64,000 nucleotides of DNA, from assembly GCF_965363235.1 (NCBI RefSeq), contig NC_134839.1, positions 96,677,743-96,741,742 of the forward strand, in the 5' to 3' direction. Each line of letters starts with the position of its first letter. Within the stretch, counting starts at the first letter, position 1. This DNA is from Mytilus galloprovincialis. Taxonomy: Eukaryota > Mollusca > Bivalvia > Mytilida > Mytilidae. Made by a program: the position numbers and the translations under genes. Under the pieces are notes generated by a model. The model was not told the origin of the DNA. It saw only the letters and a list, made by a program, of their open reading frames with translations, and made no database searches. Positions 46,966 to 60,395 of the stretch are shown here, one piece after another.

Positions 46966-48024
46966 CTTACAAAAAAAAAGTAAAAACACAAAAATACTGA
47001 ACTCCGAGGAAAATTCAAAAAGGAAAATCAAAAATCAAAAGGCAAAATCAAAAGTCCAAGCACATCAAACGAGTGGATAACAACTGTCATATTCCTGACT
47101 TGGTACAGGCATTTTCTAATGTAGAAAATGGTGGATTGAACCTGGTTTTATAGCTAGCTAAACCTCTCACTTGTATGACAGTCGCATCAAATTCCATTAC
47201 ATTGTCAACGATGCATGAACAAAACAAACATACTCAAAGAGTAAAAATGTCAAAAATAGGGGTACAACAGTCAATATTGTGTTATCATCTTAATATCACT
47301 ACATAAACAACAAATGTAACAAAGTAGCACAAAAAGGCATACATCAAATTCAACATTCTCATTTTGCTTTTCCTATACGGCTGAATTTATCTATGTAAAG
47401 TCTACCCATAAATGAAAGAAGGTTTTCATTACTGGTGTGAAATTGGTGCAAAAGAGGACTACAAGAAATTCCAGAACATCCATAGCTTAGTATTTCAGTG
47501 TCCACAATGCAGACTCCTGACATTCACAGATTGTTTCTTCATAAATGAATCAAGCACAGTAGTTGTAAACTGCAGAAGCCTAACTAGCGACAAGAAAAGG
47601 TAGTACTTCAAAATATGATTGAAACACATAAACATTATTCTAAGGACAGAATCGCACTTGCATGTTCCATTTGATTGGGGACTTTCCTTTTTGAATTTTC
47701 CTTGGAGTTCAGTATTTTTGTGATTTTACTTTTTTTGGACAACACAATAGCCAGTAGTGAAGTATTTCCAGACAATTCCAGAATCCATACAGAAAAGACA
47801 GAAAATTAGGAGAAGGAGGAGTATTTATAGCTGTTGACAACAACTATATCAAACGGAAATATTTACTGGAAGTGATTGTGAAATATCATGGTGTAAGATC
47901 AACACCCAGGGACGACAACCCCTATACCTAGGTACCTTCTATAGGCAGCCATACAGTGATATAGAAAAACTTGAAGTACTTGAAAAATCTAATACCTGCA
48001 TCATGAACACAAGGCAAAACCTAC

Positions 48025-49225
48025 ACTACCAAGAATTTACTCACGTTTTTTTGGTACATTTCTACCCTCGTATATAACAGCACTGTTCAGCAAGACAGAA
48101 AACTTGTAATGTTATACTTTCTGTTTATTCAGTACTGTTTTTGACAGTACTGTTTCAGTACTGATTTTGACATTACTGTTTCAGTACTGATTTTGACAGT
48201 ACTGTTTCAGTACTGATTTTGACAGTACTATTTCAGTACTGATTTTAACAGTACTTTTTCAGTACTGATTTTGACAGTACTGTATCAGTTCTGTTTTTGT
48301 CAGTAATGTTTCAGTACTGATTTTGAAAGTACTGTTTCAGTACTGATTTTAACAGTACTGTTTCAGGACGGATTTCGTCAGTACTTTTTCAGTACTGATT
48401 TTGACAGAACTGATTCCATTCTGATTTCGTCAATACTGTTACAGTACTGATTTCGACAGTAATGTTTCAGTACTGATTTTGTCAGTAGTGTTTCAGTACT
48501 GATTTTGTACTGTAAGTATACCGATTTTTTTAATTCTATTATTGAGTTGATATTTTCATTCAGGTTTGGTAATAAACTTTACTTTTTAGTGCGCACCATA
48601 TGATATCCATATGAAAAGTAGTTGTTTCTTTAGGTATATTTGCAGCAGTCGATTTGGTGTGGTTAATCTTTTAAATTTGAATGTGTATTGTTTCAAAAAA
48701 TATTTGGAACTGAAAACTTATATATCTAGGTAAGTATCGTATGGTACATAATAATTGTGACATATTTTTATCTTGTGTAGACATCTCTGATTCAGTGTTG
48801 GTCTATCATTAGAGAAATTTTTACAAAGTGCATCTCAGTACAATTGGTATCCAAATATAGGTTTGATAATTCTATGACAATATTACTATTATCCTTTTTT
48901 ATCTGGTAACGTTTTTCTCTTCGACTATATCACCCTGCTGAGCAGATTTTTTTTAGCGACGTGAACATGACCAAGGAAAATTATCAAGCTTACTTTCGTC
49001 TGTCGAAAAACTATTGAAGTGAAGGGAAAAACAACAGAAATGAAGCAAGATAAGCAGTTTATCGGATTTTACCCTTTAGGAGCACTTGAATTCATTCCCG
49101 GTTTTTGATGGAGTTCGTGTTGTTTTTTTTTTTTTTGTGTATTTTTCAAAGTGTTGTTGTAAATGCCCTTTAGTTTTTTAACTCTTTGTTTACCGCTTGA
49201 TTTTGATTGTGACTGTCTTTCTGTG
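48025..49225. repeat. Insert of about 1.2 kb splitting the LINE endonuclease
   Basis: It lies between MNTRQN-like and SDVILGGDFN-like coding pieces that are adjacent in related LINEs. It holds the CAGTACTG array (48120-48510) and, near its right end, a copy of the CCGGTTTTTGATGGAGTTCG-type repeat. Its exact ends and any target duplication are not clear. Confidence 0.55.
48120..48510. repeat. Array of the palindrome CAGTACTG
   Basis: The unit is about 26 bases: CAGTACTG, TTT, CAGTACTG, ATTTTGA. About 15 units follow one another with some base changes. CAGTACTG is its own reverse complement, so the array carries about 30 small palindromes. Confidence 0.9.
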
Positions 49226-50334
49226 TATAGAAAAAAGAATACGCACTCGACATCAGATGTCATACTAGGAGGAGATTTTAATCTGCCACATATCAACTGG
49301 CAAACAAACACTGTAAACACTAGCCCATAGTATGGAAAAGCATTAAATGAAAAACTAATTGAAATCTCAAATAACAACGACATGAATCAAATGGTAAATG
49401 AACCAACTAAAGGACAAAACACACTAGACTTACTCATGACAACCAATCCAGGACTTGTAAGTAATATTGAAGTACATCCTGGAATGAGTGACCACCAAGT
49501 AGTCATAGCAAATAAAGATATGAAGGCCAAAACATCAAAAAAGAAACCCAGACTGGTGCACCTTAAAAAGGGCGGCGATATGAATGGACTTAAAGAAAAC
49601 ATCCGAGACAACTTTGGAATAAGAATGGACAACATGGAAGAAAACTGGACATACTTCAGAAAGATCATACTACAAGCAACAAAAGAATTAATCCCACAGA
49701 AAACAATAGGTAGTAAACAACATGTGCCATGGAACTCTACACATATTAAAAGATTGATACGACATAGCGACGATACAATGCTGCTAAAAAACATAGCACC
49801 AAGAAAAATTGATATAATTACAAACATATGAGACACCTTGTCAAGAAGACAATGAACGAGGCCCACGACAACTATGTTCGACAAATCCTAAATCAAGAGA
49901 ACGAGGAAAACATTAAACCAAACCTTGGCAAACATTTCTGGAATTATATAAAATCATGGAAAAAGGCCACAATGGGAATATCCCTCCTCCAGAAGAACCT
50001 TGGAGAGCACATTATTGACAGCAAAGGCAAATCAGAAATATTGAACACTCAATATGATAGTGTCTTCACTACAGAGAATAGCAAAAATATGCCAAATATG
50101 GGAACAGTACAACTCCAAACATCAGAAAGTTACATATCATGTGAGAAAACCATTTACCTCAACAAGACAATACCATCAAGAAAAATTCACTCAGATCAGT
50201 ACCTCCAAAGATGCCTACAAATACAGCTACATACCACGCACCATCACCGACTGGAACATTCTGCCTCTTGAAGCCTTCCAAGCTACATCTCTGGAATGCT
50301 TCTAGGAGCGACTCGGAGACTGCAGCTGTAAACA

Positions 50335-51095
50335 GAAACCACCTGTTTTATCCAATTTTAATTGCACTTGTAAATACTGAGCACGCAGGTTGACGTTTGC
50401 ACAGCAGTATCTTCGTTATGGATTTCCACTGCAGATCAATTGTATAGATATAAACAATTTCCTTCAAGAGATGTATTTGACAGATAAATAAGCAAAGATA
50501 AAATAGACGCTAGTATATACCGCCTTTGAACAGGTACTGCATCAGGACCAGGCAAATAGTTTGCTGATTTTTTTATGCACAAAGATGAAAGTATATTAGC
50601 CATGGAAGTTAAAATGAATAACATAAGACAAAAAGGGAAATATTAATGAATTGTTAAAAACAGAGGTACAATTTCAGAGAAAACCTTTGAAAAAAACCTA
50701 CTTTTCCACATCTTCGTATAGCCACCAAATCGGTCAATCAATCGAAATGGGAGACGAAATAATGCAGAACAATTTTAAGTAAACTGCATAATATATCAAC
50801 AAGAATGAAAGAAATTTGAAAACACTACTGGCACCCTACGCAAGAAAATCAGATGATAATAAAATATTAAGGAAGCACAGTGCGATATTTAGCAAGCCCT
50901 GAATCCCGAAACTGGTCCTAAAAAATGTTTACCAAAGTATTGCGAGTTTTTGCTAAGAGAAATAGAGCACCAGATTTAAGATGCAAGAGTCAATGTTTTA
51001 ACCTCAGGATCACGACGTAACACTACATTTACTATAAGCTTATGATGGGTTATGCATGCCGAAACCGTATTCAGTTATTAAAAAGTAGTGTATAA
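50335..51095. other. AT-rich stretch after the LINE
   Basis: Nothing beyond possible LINE 3' UTR (to about 50400) is recognised. Confidence 0.35.
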
Positions 51096-51099
51096 AAAT

Positions 51100-51745
51100 A
51101 AGAAGATGTGGTATGATTGACAATGAGACAACTATCCACAAAACTTCAAATGACTGTCAACATTCTACAGTAAAGCAAGAGAGTCGTCATACAAAAATAT
51201 ACATGTCTTTGACCGATTCTGTCAACTAAAAATCATTCATTTTTATATAACAGTAAAACGATGATTTATAGTTTTCTTTTATGTCTTTGTAAATTACCAA
51301 CCTTTTCTGTTTAGTTCATTTTTAGTTATATGCGTTTTACGTGGCTCGGTACTTCTAACATTCCGCCAATGCGTTACTATTATGTGGTCATTTTTGTGTC
51401 TTGTCATCCAGTTTTTGTTTATGTGCTTTGTCCATATACCATGCAGTGATTAAGCTCATAAAACAATGTTGACTGCTGCGTCCTTTTTTTTGACAGTTTT
51501 ACCTATTATGCTTGTTGGCTTTTTCACTTTGTTTTCAATATAATTCAATTTTATGCAACTGTAATACAAGCGGAGGTTAAGCTAGCTCTAAAACAAGGTT
51601 TATTGTAATTTCTACATTAGGAAATGCCTGTACCAAGTCAGGAATATGATCGTTGTTTTCAATTTGTTTAATGTGTTTGAGAATTTTATTTAACCATTTC
51701 CGATTTGAATTTTCTTTGGAGTTCAGTATTTTTGTACATTTTACA
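51100..51745 (+). repeat. Family B fragment and family A copy
   Basis: 51100-51170 holds AAGAAGATGTGGTATGATTG and AATGAGACAACTATCCAC. 51500-51745 holds the family A blocks AATGCCTGTACCAAGTCAGG and GGAGTTCAGTATTTTTG. Confidence 0.65.
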
Positions 51746-51749
51746 TTTT

Positions 51750-52625
51750 ACAGTTTTAAACATCTATGACATGAAATCAAACAGACTTTCCTATATATTT
51801 ATATTTATATCGGGTTGAATGACTACCGATAAAAAAAATTCAGGGTAATCGCGAAAGTTAATTAGACACAAACCTATAATACGCGCGGAATGCTGATACA
51901 TAATAACGACTCCTAGCATTATTTAATGTTGTTTTTTTTTTTACTTTTTGAAATTTGGATTTACGTCATAGCATGTAATGAATCAAAGTCAAAATCGGTG
52001 ATCATTAATTTGACTTTACCGGGCGTTGAAAACAGTCATTACTCTGAAACCCGAGATGTTAAAATTCTCAATAATTCATACACTCTGGATCTTCCTATTT
52101 TAAATATCTAAACAAGTGGGAGAGTAGATCACAGGGAGGAACTGATTCATTCGGTTTAACGATTGATATATTTTAATGTTATTACAACTAATACAACAGC
52201 ATACCAAAAAGTATTGACTTACCATTAGGGGTTCCGATTAAAACTTGCCTTTTTAAAAACTTTAACATGCGAACTATACAAAAGTTTCAACGTCGATTGA
52301 TCATGAATGAGGGGCATGGTCAAAAAGTTCTTCCAATGAGAGGTGCCAATACTTATACACTGGCCAAATCACAGCTATAACAATCTGTGTCACCTCCACA
52401 ACTTCATGATGCAAGAGAATAGTAGAAAGTAATATTTTATAATAAAATGTGAGTGAATAAGTTATTCATAGCTCGAATAAATTAAAGTTAATAAACAAAG
52501 AAGGTAAATTGGTAATTGAGTCACACTAATGCCGTCACATCCAAAACTGACCGAAGGATGATATAGAGCTCCTCTTATAGTGAGTACACGCTCCTAATAT
52601 TCCTTTTGGAATTTTTATCCTCAAT
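51750..52625. other. Gene-free stretch with one short open frame
   Basis: A 61-residue + frame at 51926-52111 starts with a Phe/Leu-rich run and has an NLTLPGVENSHYSE section. Without splice sites or a known match it is not called as a gene. Confidence 0.3.
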
Positions 52626-52629
52626 GCAC

Positions 52630-53720
52630 TCAACTTACACTTTGTTTGACCTTTATAAATTTCAAACTAAGCATCACTGATGAGTCTTTTGTAGACGAAA
52701 CATACGTATGGCGTATAATGTGTGTATTCTGGTATCTATGATGAGTTTATTGAAGACCATGTGTATCAAATGAAATTACTACCTTTTATCTCAACAGATT
52801 GTCATGCAATAAGAATCCATATATATTATGTATTTTACACTTCATAGAAGCTTTGTAATAGTAGCCTGTCTGAATTCTGTGAGAAATAACTAGAAAACTT
52901 GAAACAGGAAGTAGGTGACTGATATATTTTTTCAGCAAGTGCTGGTACATTACAGCTTATGACTGACAGAGAAATTTTTATTCAATAGTGTGGATTCACT
53001 TATTTTTATAGTTTACCAATTTTCGTGATTGAGGAAAAATTGTGGATATCTAATTTGGCTGTGTTGCCAAAGTATGGATACACCCAATAGAAAATGTATA
53101 CTTCGTCAAACATTGAAATTCCTGGTTCACCTATAACCACGAAAATTTGTATCCTATATCCTACAAACAATAATGAATCTACAGTATATACAAATGGGGA
53201 GGTGTTCTGATTTAAAATGCTCGCACATGTTGATATTCATCAGTGTCAATCTAATGACCAAATATGGACATTGTTTTAGACGACTTTGAGAAATGCGCAA
53301 AATAAATTGTTTATAGTTAATTCAACGATTATTTTTTATTCAAGAGGGGCGAAAGATACCAGAGGCACAGTCAATCATTACTGATGAGTCTTTGTAGACA
53401 AAACGTCTGTCTGGCGCAAATATAAAATTTCAATTCTGGTATCCATGATTAGTTTATTTATAACCAGTGGGTCGATGCCACTGATGGTGGAGTTTTTATT
53501 GCTCGAGGGAATCACCAGCCCAGTAGTCAGAACTTCTGTGCTGACATGAGTTGTCATAATTATAAATTATATGGTCACAGTTATAAATTAACTGTTTACA
53601 AAACTTTTACTGTTGACATACTAAGGCTGTGCTTTTCAATCTCAGGAACATATTATTTAAGCTGTATTGGGCCAACTGCCGCAAATATACAATTTCAATG
53701 TTGGTATCCATGATGATTTT
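52630..53720 (+). repeat. Two family C repeat pieces
   Basis: At 52670-52750 and 53380-53720 the blocks GATGAGTCTTTTGTAGACGA, a diverged GTCTGTCTGGCGCAAAT and TCTGGTATCTATGATGAGTT recur. The second piece also holds CCACTGATGGTGGAG and TTGTCATAATTATAAATT. Confidence 0.6.
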
Positions 53721-53899
53721 AATTATATGAAATAATTATGAAGAACGGGTAACGGGAAGGCTGTATCTCAAAGATCTGAAACTTGCTTACACAGATGAAC
53801 GAACAGAGAGACAACATAATTGCAGTATACCTTATACTTTTGACTAGGAAATTAGTATCTCTGTTAAATTTTAAATGCTAAGGTATTCATCTTGCTGAT

Positions 53900-56800
53900 A
53901 AAAGAAAAAAACCTGTACAAAGAAAGCTTTTAATGAATGAACTGTAATGGATGAATGAATAAAACTCAATAAAAAAACAACCTTTCATACATGTTCACTA
54001 CATGACAGGTAACTAAAAATGTATAGCTGGATTCAGGGAGTGCAATCATAAATGTTATACCTGTATCTTAACTGATTCGAGTATTGTAGTAAATATTATA
54101 TTATAAATTGTTGCATTCCTTTTTCAATCAAAATTTGCAATAAGAAACAATTGAAGTATTTCAATTTAAATATATGGCTGTCAATATGCCAAATTACAAA
54201 ATTTTTATGGAGAAATGTTTAGATTTCGTATGCATGATAAAAGCAAAGCTAAATGCTTAAATAATTATGAATAGTCTGCAATTTGATAAAAAGCCAATAC
54301 ACAGTTACATAATAAAATTGTTTGAATACTTTCAAAGTATAAGGCTCCCTCTTTTCTGTATCAAGCTATACTTGTACCAACAAACTAAACAATCTAATTA
54401 CAAAGTATCAACAATTATATAATTTTCTTCAAGAAGAGTTAAATCTTATAAAAAGGAATGATTACAAAGCATAATTTATATAAGATCTAAAATAAATTCT
54501 AAAATTAAGATTCTTAAATCAAACATATTATGCTGGTTAAAAATACATATTGCCAAATTTCATCTTTTTTCCCCTATCTTAAATCTATTTTTCCTCATTA
54601 AAAAAACATTTTTCTATGACAGATGAATACCATACCAACACCAGACAAAAATAAAAAGGGAAAATCTATTAAAAAAAGACATCTATTAACTATTTCAACA
54701 TCTCAAACTGTATTAATATCTATTTCAATATTTGAAGCTCTATAAATAGCTGTTACAACCTTTCAAGCTCAATTGTTGAAAGTAATGCTGCTTATTAAAT
54801 TTTAAAAAACACTCCCCCAGTAAAAATTTTCAAGCTTATAACAAATAAAGTAACAGGTATTCCAAATTTACATTTTTTCACTGATTAATGTTAATTAAAG
54901 AAGTTTTTCTCAAAATTTGGAAAAAGATCAGCTTTTACTTGGCAAATTATCTGATTCAATGCCGATTTCATTTCTCCTGTTTGCCAAAGTGGATAATGGC
55001 AGTAGTAGGTGGCTCTTGTCACAAAAAGATACCTACTACATATCTTTGAATCTGTAAACCTGATTTATCCCACTGTTATATGTCATTCAAGGCAAAAAAA
55101 ATGTTTAAAGAGAGCTTTCGAGTGTTTGTCTTTGTGTAATTAACATTAATCAGTTTTATTCAACAAATGTCTTATAAAGACTAATAATATTTATGCCCAA
55201 ATGTTGACAACACCTTTTGACAGTCAGAGTAAGTCAGAAAACAACTATGATTAATGTGGACAGAATTAAAATTCATAAGTATTTATCAGACCCATATTTT
55301 AGAACAACTAATCCAAACAAAAGTAAAGTAGATATAATTACAAAGGATTTGTTTTCTTTCAATAAAGGCAATTCATATACCACATCCAAAGGTACACTGC
55401 ACATGAATGGATAAATGGCACAAATCATAGACTACACAACAGTTTAATACACTATATAGTAAATTACTATGTGACTACACAAATTACATAACTGTACAAA
55501 TAACAAAAAAGATTTGTATAAATAGACATTTAATTGTAGATACAAAGGAATTTGTAAGTATTCTGATTAAAGATTATAATAATGCTATAATTTTTTTTTT
55601 ACATTTATTTTCAGCTAAATGAAAATTATTAACAACATCAGTGAAATGAAAACATCTCAGATTTGACATATCTTTAGCAAATAATTACAATTTTTACAGG
55701 CTATATTTTTAGATGGATTTATCTCCCTTAGGACATTTTGTATCTGAACATTAACCACAAATAACTGACTATAAAACATACACATAGATTATTTACATGG
55801 GATTTCTTCTTACAAATAGTTGCCTAATTGAAATGAAAAATCTATATCTAATTTGATTTACTTAAGCAGACCACCAGCGTCATATGTTATTATTTCTTAC
55901 AAAATCTACCTGGATTCTTTAATCATTTCTGATTATTGACTACAAACTGTTATTATCTAGTGACACTTCTACAGCATGTAAATTTCTGTGTTTAATCAAA
56001 TTATGGGCATCACTGTGTAATATGAAGCTATTATTTTTTGTGTAATCTGTTTTAATATTAGTCATTAAAAAATATTCAAAGTAAACAAGTTATTTACTAT
56101 TTTCCAGATTTTTGATCAGGGTTTAATTCATTGAAAAGTTTGAAATATGAATGAATTATGCATGTTATATGATCATGCCACAATCTAATAAAATTAAAAT
56201 AGAAATAATTCAGGTAGATTTTGCAAAGGCAAACCTATAATTTTATTTTTCTCCAAAACAGCAAAGGCTAAGGGAAATTAAAACACCATGATTCAAAAAG
56301 GCACACACTGATTATATAATACTTATTTTTATATTCAACATTATCATCACAATAATCATATGTAATATATGCATTTTCCTGACAAAATGTACATCTTCTC
56401 TAACATTCATATTTGAAACAATGATTTTCAGAGTACACACATTTATATAGAATAAAGCCATCCATTTAAAACTGATATGCATCAACAATTGTAATAGTAT
56501 GGACTACATTCAGCTTACTAACAGTATCTTTGATCAACTGCTCACTGAAAACTGGTGACCATTTCATAAAACGTACATAAATGCATTTAGATTCATAACT
56601 GCACTTTTAGAGATATCAGTCAAAAGCTTTTAAGCCAATAAAAGGCAAAAGTTTTCTTACCTATTTTCTAAAAATACCAACCAATCGTCTAATACACCAG
56701 CAGGATGTATGTATGAGGTGAAATAAAGCAATATATCAATACTTGCAGTATAAAAAAGCCTCCCTAATATAAAAACAAAATGAATTAAATCTATTATGAA

Positions 56801-57123
56801 ATGATAGGAATGTATGAGATATGAGGCAATATAAAATAACTAGTTAAAATCAGAAATCAGAATTTTTACATGTAGAAAGAGGGAATTTTTTAAAATGTGT
56901 TCCTATTATTATAAACATTGACAGGTAGTTTTTTGCCTAACAAACATTTTTTTCTTATTCAAAATTTTATGCTTAATGTTCAAATTCACACAAAATTTAG
57001 TTAATTTCCAAATTTAACAATTTAGATTCTACATGTATTTTGAAGTCAGATTATTTCACCAATTTTTCTGGTTGCCAAATCTAATAAACTAACAGTGAAA
57101 ATAGTATCTGGATAAAAATATTG

Positions 57124-57155
<32 letters not shown>

Positions 57156-58038
57156 CATTGAAACATTATGCACCAATAAAAACGAGCTAAAATTATAGAA
57201 ACCGGTTGTTTTATCTAATTCTCACTGTAAATAATAATCTCTATGTTGAAAATTATAACATCCTAAATGATAATAAAATGTTTAATTGCACAGATAATGA
57301 TGGTTACATGATCTCATATTGGCACATTTTAAATATGTGGGAATTCTCTTTATTGTAATGTATTTTTTTTGGATACCTGTTGTTATATACACAAATACAA
57401 AGCTTTTATTCACAACCAAAAGAAAGTCCAAATATTTCAATGCAAATATATACAAACTGGCAAAAAATGTACACATATGATATAACAAAGAAATATTTAG
57501 TCAATCAATTGTAGCACTCAATGTATGACTAATTTTTTACAGACTCAGAATAAAAAGTCAAAACAACAGTAGGCTACACAAGCTTGCCAATGGCAGGGAC
57601 CAATACAATTTATACACACTGTTTTCTACAAAATTATTTGTAAGACTACCCTAGTGTTCACATTGACTAACAGAGTATTACTGTTTTAGTCCATCTTTCT
57701 TTTTCAAGTCATAATTTGTTCTTCTAGCACTCCTCTTTCACAACCATTAAATCAACAGGCAAACTTGACTGAATAGTCCCATCAGATCTCTCTCTTCTTC
57801 AATTTATTATAGGTTTACTTGTTTATGAACATTTATTTTAGATTTGCTGTGTAATTTTAAGGACTATATAGTAAAGCAATAGTAAAAACAAAATACCATT
57901 CCAATGTTAGCTCTCAGTTCCTTAATAATTGCCCCTTTACTGTGAAGACTTAAAACTTTTATTCCACCCTAACCTCTGATTTATATGTTTCTACAGGTCA
58001 CTCATAAACAAGTAAACATTTCCTAATAGATATATGTC
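53900..58038 (-). other. Probable long 3' UTR of the gene ending at 58039
   Basis: For about 4.1 kb none of the dispersed families seen elsewhere appears, and the sequence is AT-rich with many TTTATT words (minus-strand AATAAA). It lies directly after a stop codon of a likely last exon. Repeat-poor sequence after a terminal exon suggests transcribed, conserved UTR, but this is inference. An (AT)n run is at 57130-57155. Confidence 0.45.
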
Positions 58039-58115
58039 CTACAACAATATGGATGCCAGGAGAGACGAACACATCAAGAAGATGACATTCTGTAGACTAG
58101 CTGCTCCACTGTAAT
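58039..58115 (-). CDS. Probable last coding exon of a GPI-anchored protein (C-terminal 24 residues)
   Basis: After the acceptor TATTTTACAG the minus strand encodes YSGAASLQNVIF, then LMCSSLLASILL and TAG. A small-residue cluster (SGAAS), a short spacer and a hydrophobic end with no charged tail is what a GPI-attachment signal looks like, as in IgLON/lachesin-type adhesion proteins and many other surface proteins. The incoming phase is 1. Earlier exons were not found between 58116 and 64000, so the gene probably extends beyond the window. A single-pass membrane end is the alternative. Confidence 0.5.
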
Positions 58116-59395
58116 CTGTAAAATAGACAATTATATAAAATTATAAATATTACCATAGTATGTCCAGGGTAGTACATAGATAATTAGTGGTCATCTCTTT
58201 GAGCATGCACAACTGACCACTTACAGCTAATCCATTGATATCTATTTCATTTAATCTTCATAAATATTAAAACTGTAGAAACTAAAACTGAATTTGTTAT
58301 TTAACATCTGTAGCCATTACCAGTAGCCACTGCAAGGAATGTTTACTCAATATTTAACAATGTACAACTATATCTCCAGCTCAGGCCACAACATCATATA
58401 TTTTTTTGAAACAGTTTTGGGATGATTCAGTCATAAACATATTTACACTTTTGGTATTTAGCTGAATTTTTCTCTGAATGACTTGAGATCTCCCAATAAC
58501 CTTCTGACATCAAACAACAAACACTTGATAAATGTGACGTCAAAATATTTAAATTGTGATGTCAAGATTTACAAGAGCCTGTGTGATTGTACGTAATGGC
58601 AGACACATTTGCATACAAGTGTATATACCTCTATTGTATACAGGATAGCTAGCTGTCTTTTCTTTTTACAAGTCACCTGTTTTTCTATGTTAAATCTTGA
58701 TAGACACAAATCATGCTGCTTATAAAATGAAAGCCTTTTTGTATAATTTTGATAAAACTTACAAACAATTAAAATTTTCAAAACTGATACTAGTTTTAGA
58801 GAAAAACAGTCAAACATGTTTTTTGTTTACAGCTCTTTTCATAGCTATTCTACTAAAATACAAGTAATCAGTAAACTAAACACTGCTGTAGAACTCTGAT
58901 TTCTTACAATTATCCAATGATTTTAAAATTTAAATTTATTTGAGAATAAATGAAGAGCAATGCAGACCTGTATACTTGAAAATGAGATAATCTGGGGGCT
59001 ATACAATAACATTCCAAGTAAAAATGATATAATCAATCTATTATTCATAACCACTTTTAAAAATTAAAAATATAGCATTTAATTTGTGCAAGAATTCAAT
59101 GAGTAAAACTAGCAGAGAGGTCACTTTCTGCATGAATCTATAAATGCATGAATACTCATACAATGGCAAACATTTTCCATTATTAAAAAAAAGTGTCAAT
59201 TTATAAAGAACATATCCTGTTCTTGTTTTGTGGGCAATAGTGTACCATTAATCAAAACAAGACTGTTCACAATAAACTGTTAGCACAAATTAACACAAGA
59301 GTGCACACGCTGAAATGTCTCGCCTTCTATACTAATCATTGATATTATGTTGATAGTCCTAAGTATAAAGCTTAGTTTTATTACAACTGTCTCAT
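58116..59395 (-). other. Intron-like AT-rich DNA upstream of the last exon
   Basis: No exon or array was recognised on either strand. Confidence 0.35.
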
Positions 59396-59399
59396 AAAC

Positions 59400-60395
59400 T
59401 TAACATTAACCAAGATAACTAAACAAAGACCAATGAACCTTGAAAATGAGGTCAAGGTCAGATGAACCATGCCAGGCAGACATGTACAGCTAACAATGCT
59501 TCTATACAACATATATAGTTGACCCATTACTTATAGTTTAAGAAAAATAGACCAAACACAAAAACTTAACACTGTGCAATGAACCGTGAAAATGAGGTCA
59601 CCGTCAAATAAAACCAGCGCGACTGACATAAAGATCATAAAATATTTCCATACACCAAATATAGTTGACCTATGGCATACAGTATTAGATAAAAAGACCA
59701 AAACTCAAAAACTTAACTTTGACCACTGAACCATGAAAATGAGGTCAAGGTCACATGACATCTGCCCGCTAGACATGTACACCTTACCATCATTCCATAC
59801 AACAAATATAGTAGACCTATTGCATATAGTATGAGAAAACAGACAAAAACACAAAAATTTAACTATAACCACTGAACCATGAAAATGAGGTCAAGGTCAG
59901 ATGACACCTGCCAGTTGGACATGTACACCTTACAGTCCTTCCATACACCGAATATACTAGCCCTATTGCTTATAGTATCTGAGATATGGACTTGACCACC
60001 AAAACTTAACCTTGATCACTGATCCATGAAATGAGGTCGAGGTCAAGTGAAAACTGTCTGACAGACATGAGGACCTTGCAAGGTACGCACATACCAAATA
60101 TAGTTATCCTATTACTTATAATAAGAGAGAATTCAACATTACAAAAAATTTGAACTTTTTTTTCAAGTGGTCACTGAACCATGAAAATGAGGTCAAGGAC
60201 ATTAGACATGTGACTGACGGAAACTTCGTAACATGAAGCATCTATATACAAAGTATGAAGCATCCAGGTCTTCCACCTTCTGAAATATAAAGCTTTTAAG
60301 AAGTGAGCTAACACCGCCGCCGCCGTAGCCGCCGCTGCCGGATCACTATCCCTATGTCGAGCTTTCTGCAACAAAAGTTGCAGGCTCGACAAAAA
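59400..60395. repeat. Tandem repeat of about 150-165 bp with a GC-rich end and hairpin
   Basis: The phrase CCATGAAAATGAGGTCAAGG recurs in diverged form near 59432, 59583, 59732, 59878, 60025 and 60179. The last unit runs into CCGCCGCCG (60314-60334) and the hairpin GTCGAGC...CTGCAAC AAAA GTTGCAG...CTCGAC (60356-60390). From memory this is a common bivalve repeat. Nothing codes here. Confidence 0.75.

Larger units (their letters stand above)
45150..50330 (+). mobile_element. CR1-like LINE, broken and interrupted by other repeats
   Basis: Parts in order: a Lys-rich ORF1-like frame (45150-45571) that may belong to it; a hydrophobic lead plus 2A-like GDIQQNPGP at 46837-46863; half a PHD-type finger (QCDECDAWLHAKC, to about 46965) and its other half (HSLVFQCPQC, about 47485-47515); endonuclease pieces GGVFIAVDNNYI (about 47815-47855), YLGTFYRQPYSD (about 47925-47960), GGDFNLPHINW (about 49270-49305) and a block ending MSDHQVVIA (49382-49510); the region before the reverse transcriptase (HFWNYIKSWKK, about 49930-49965); and a C-terminal tail (SYIPRTITDWNILPLEAF, about 50225-50280). 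The reverse transcriptase core is missing. Family A pieces at 45588-45680, 46985-47285 and 47668-47735 and a 1.2 kb insert at about 48025-49225 split it. Confidence 0.75.

Noticed and set aside
51926-52111. 61-residue frame with a possible signal peptide
   Set aside because: The hydrophobic start comes from a T-run; no splice partners, cysteine pattern or second copy support a peptide gene.
60171-60392. 73-residue minus-strand frame with an Ala-rich run
   Set aside because: The Ala run is the CCGCCGCCG simple repeat of a dispersed element.
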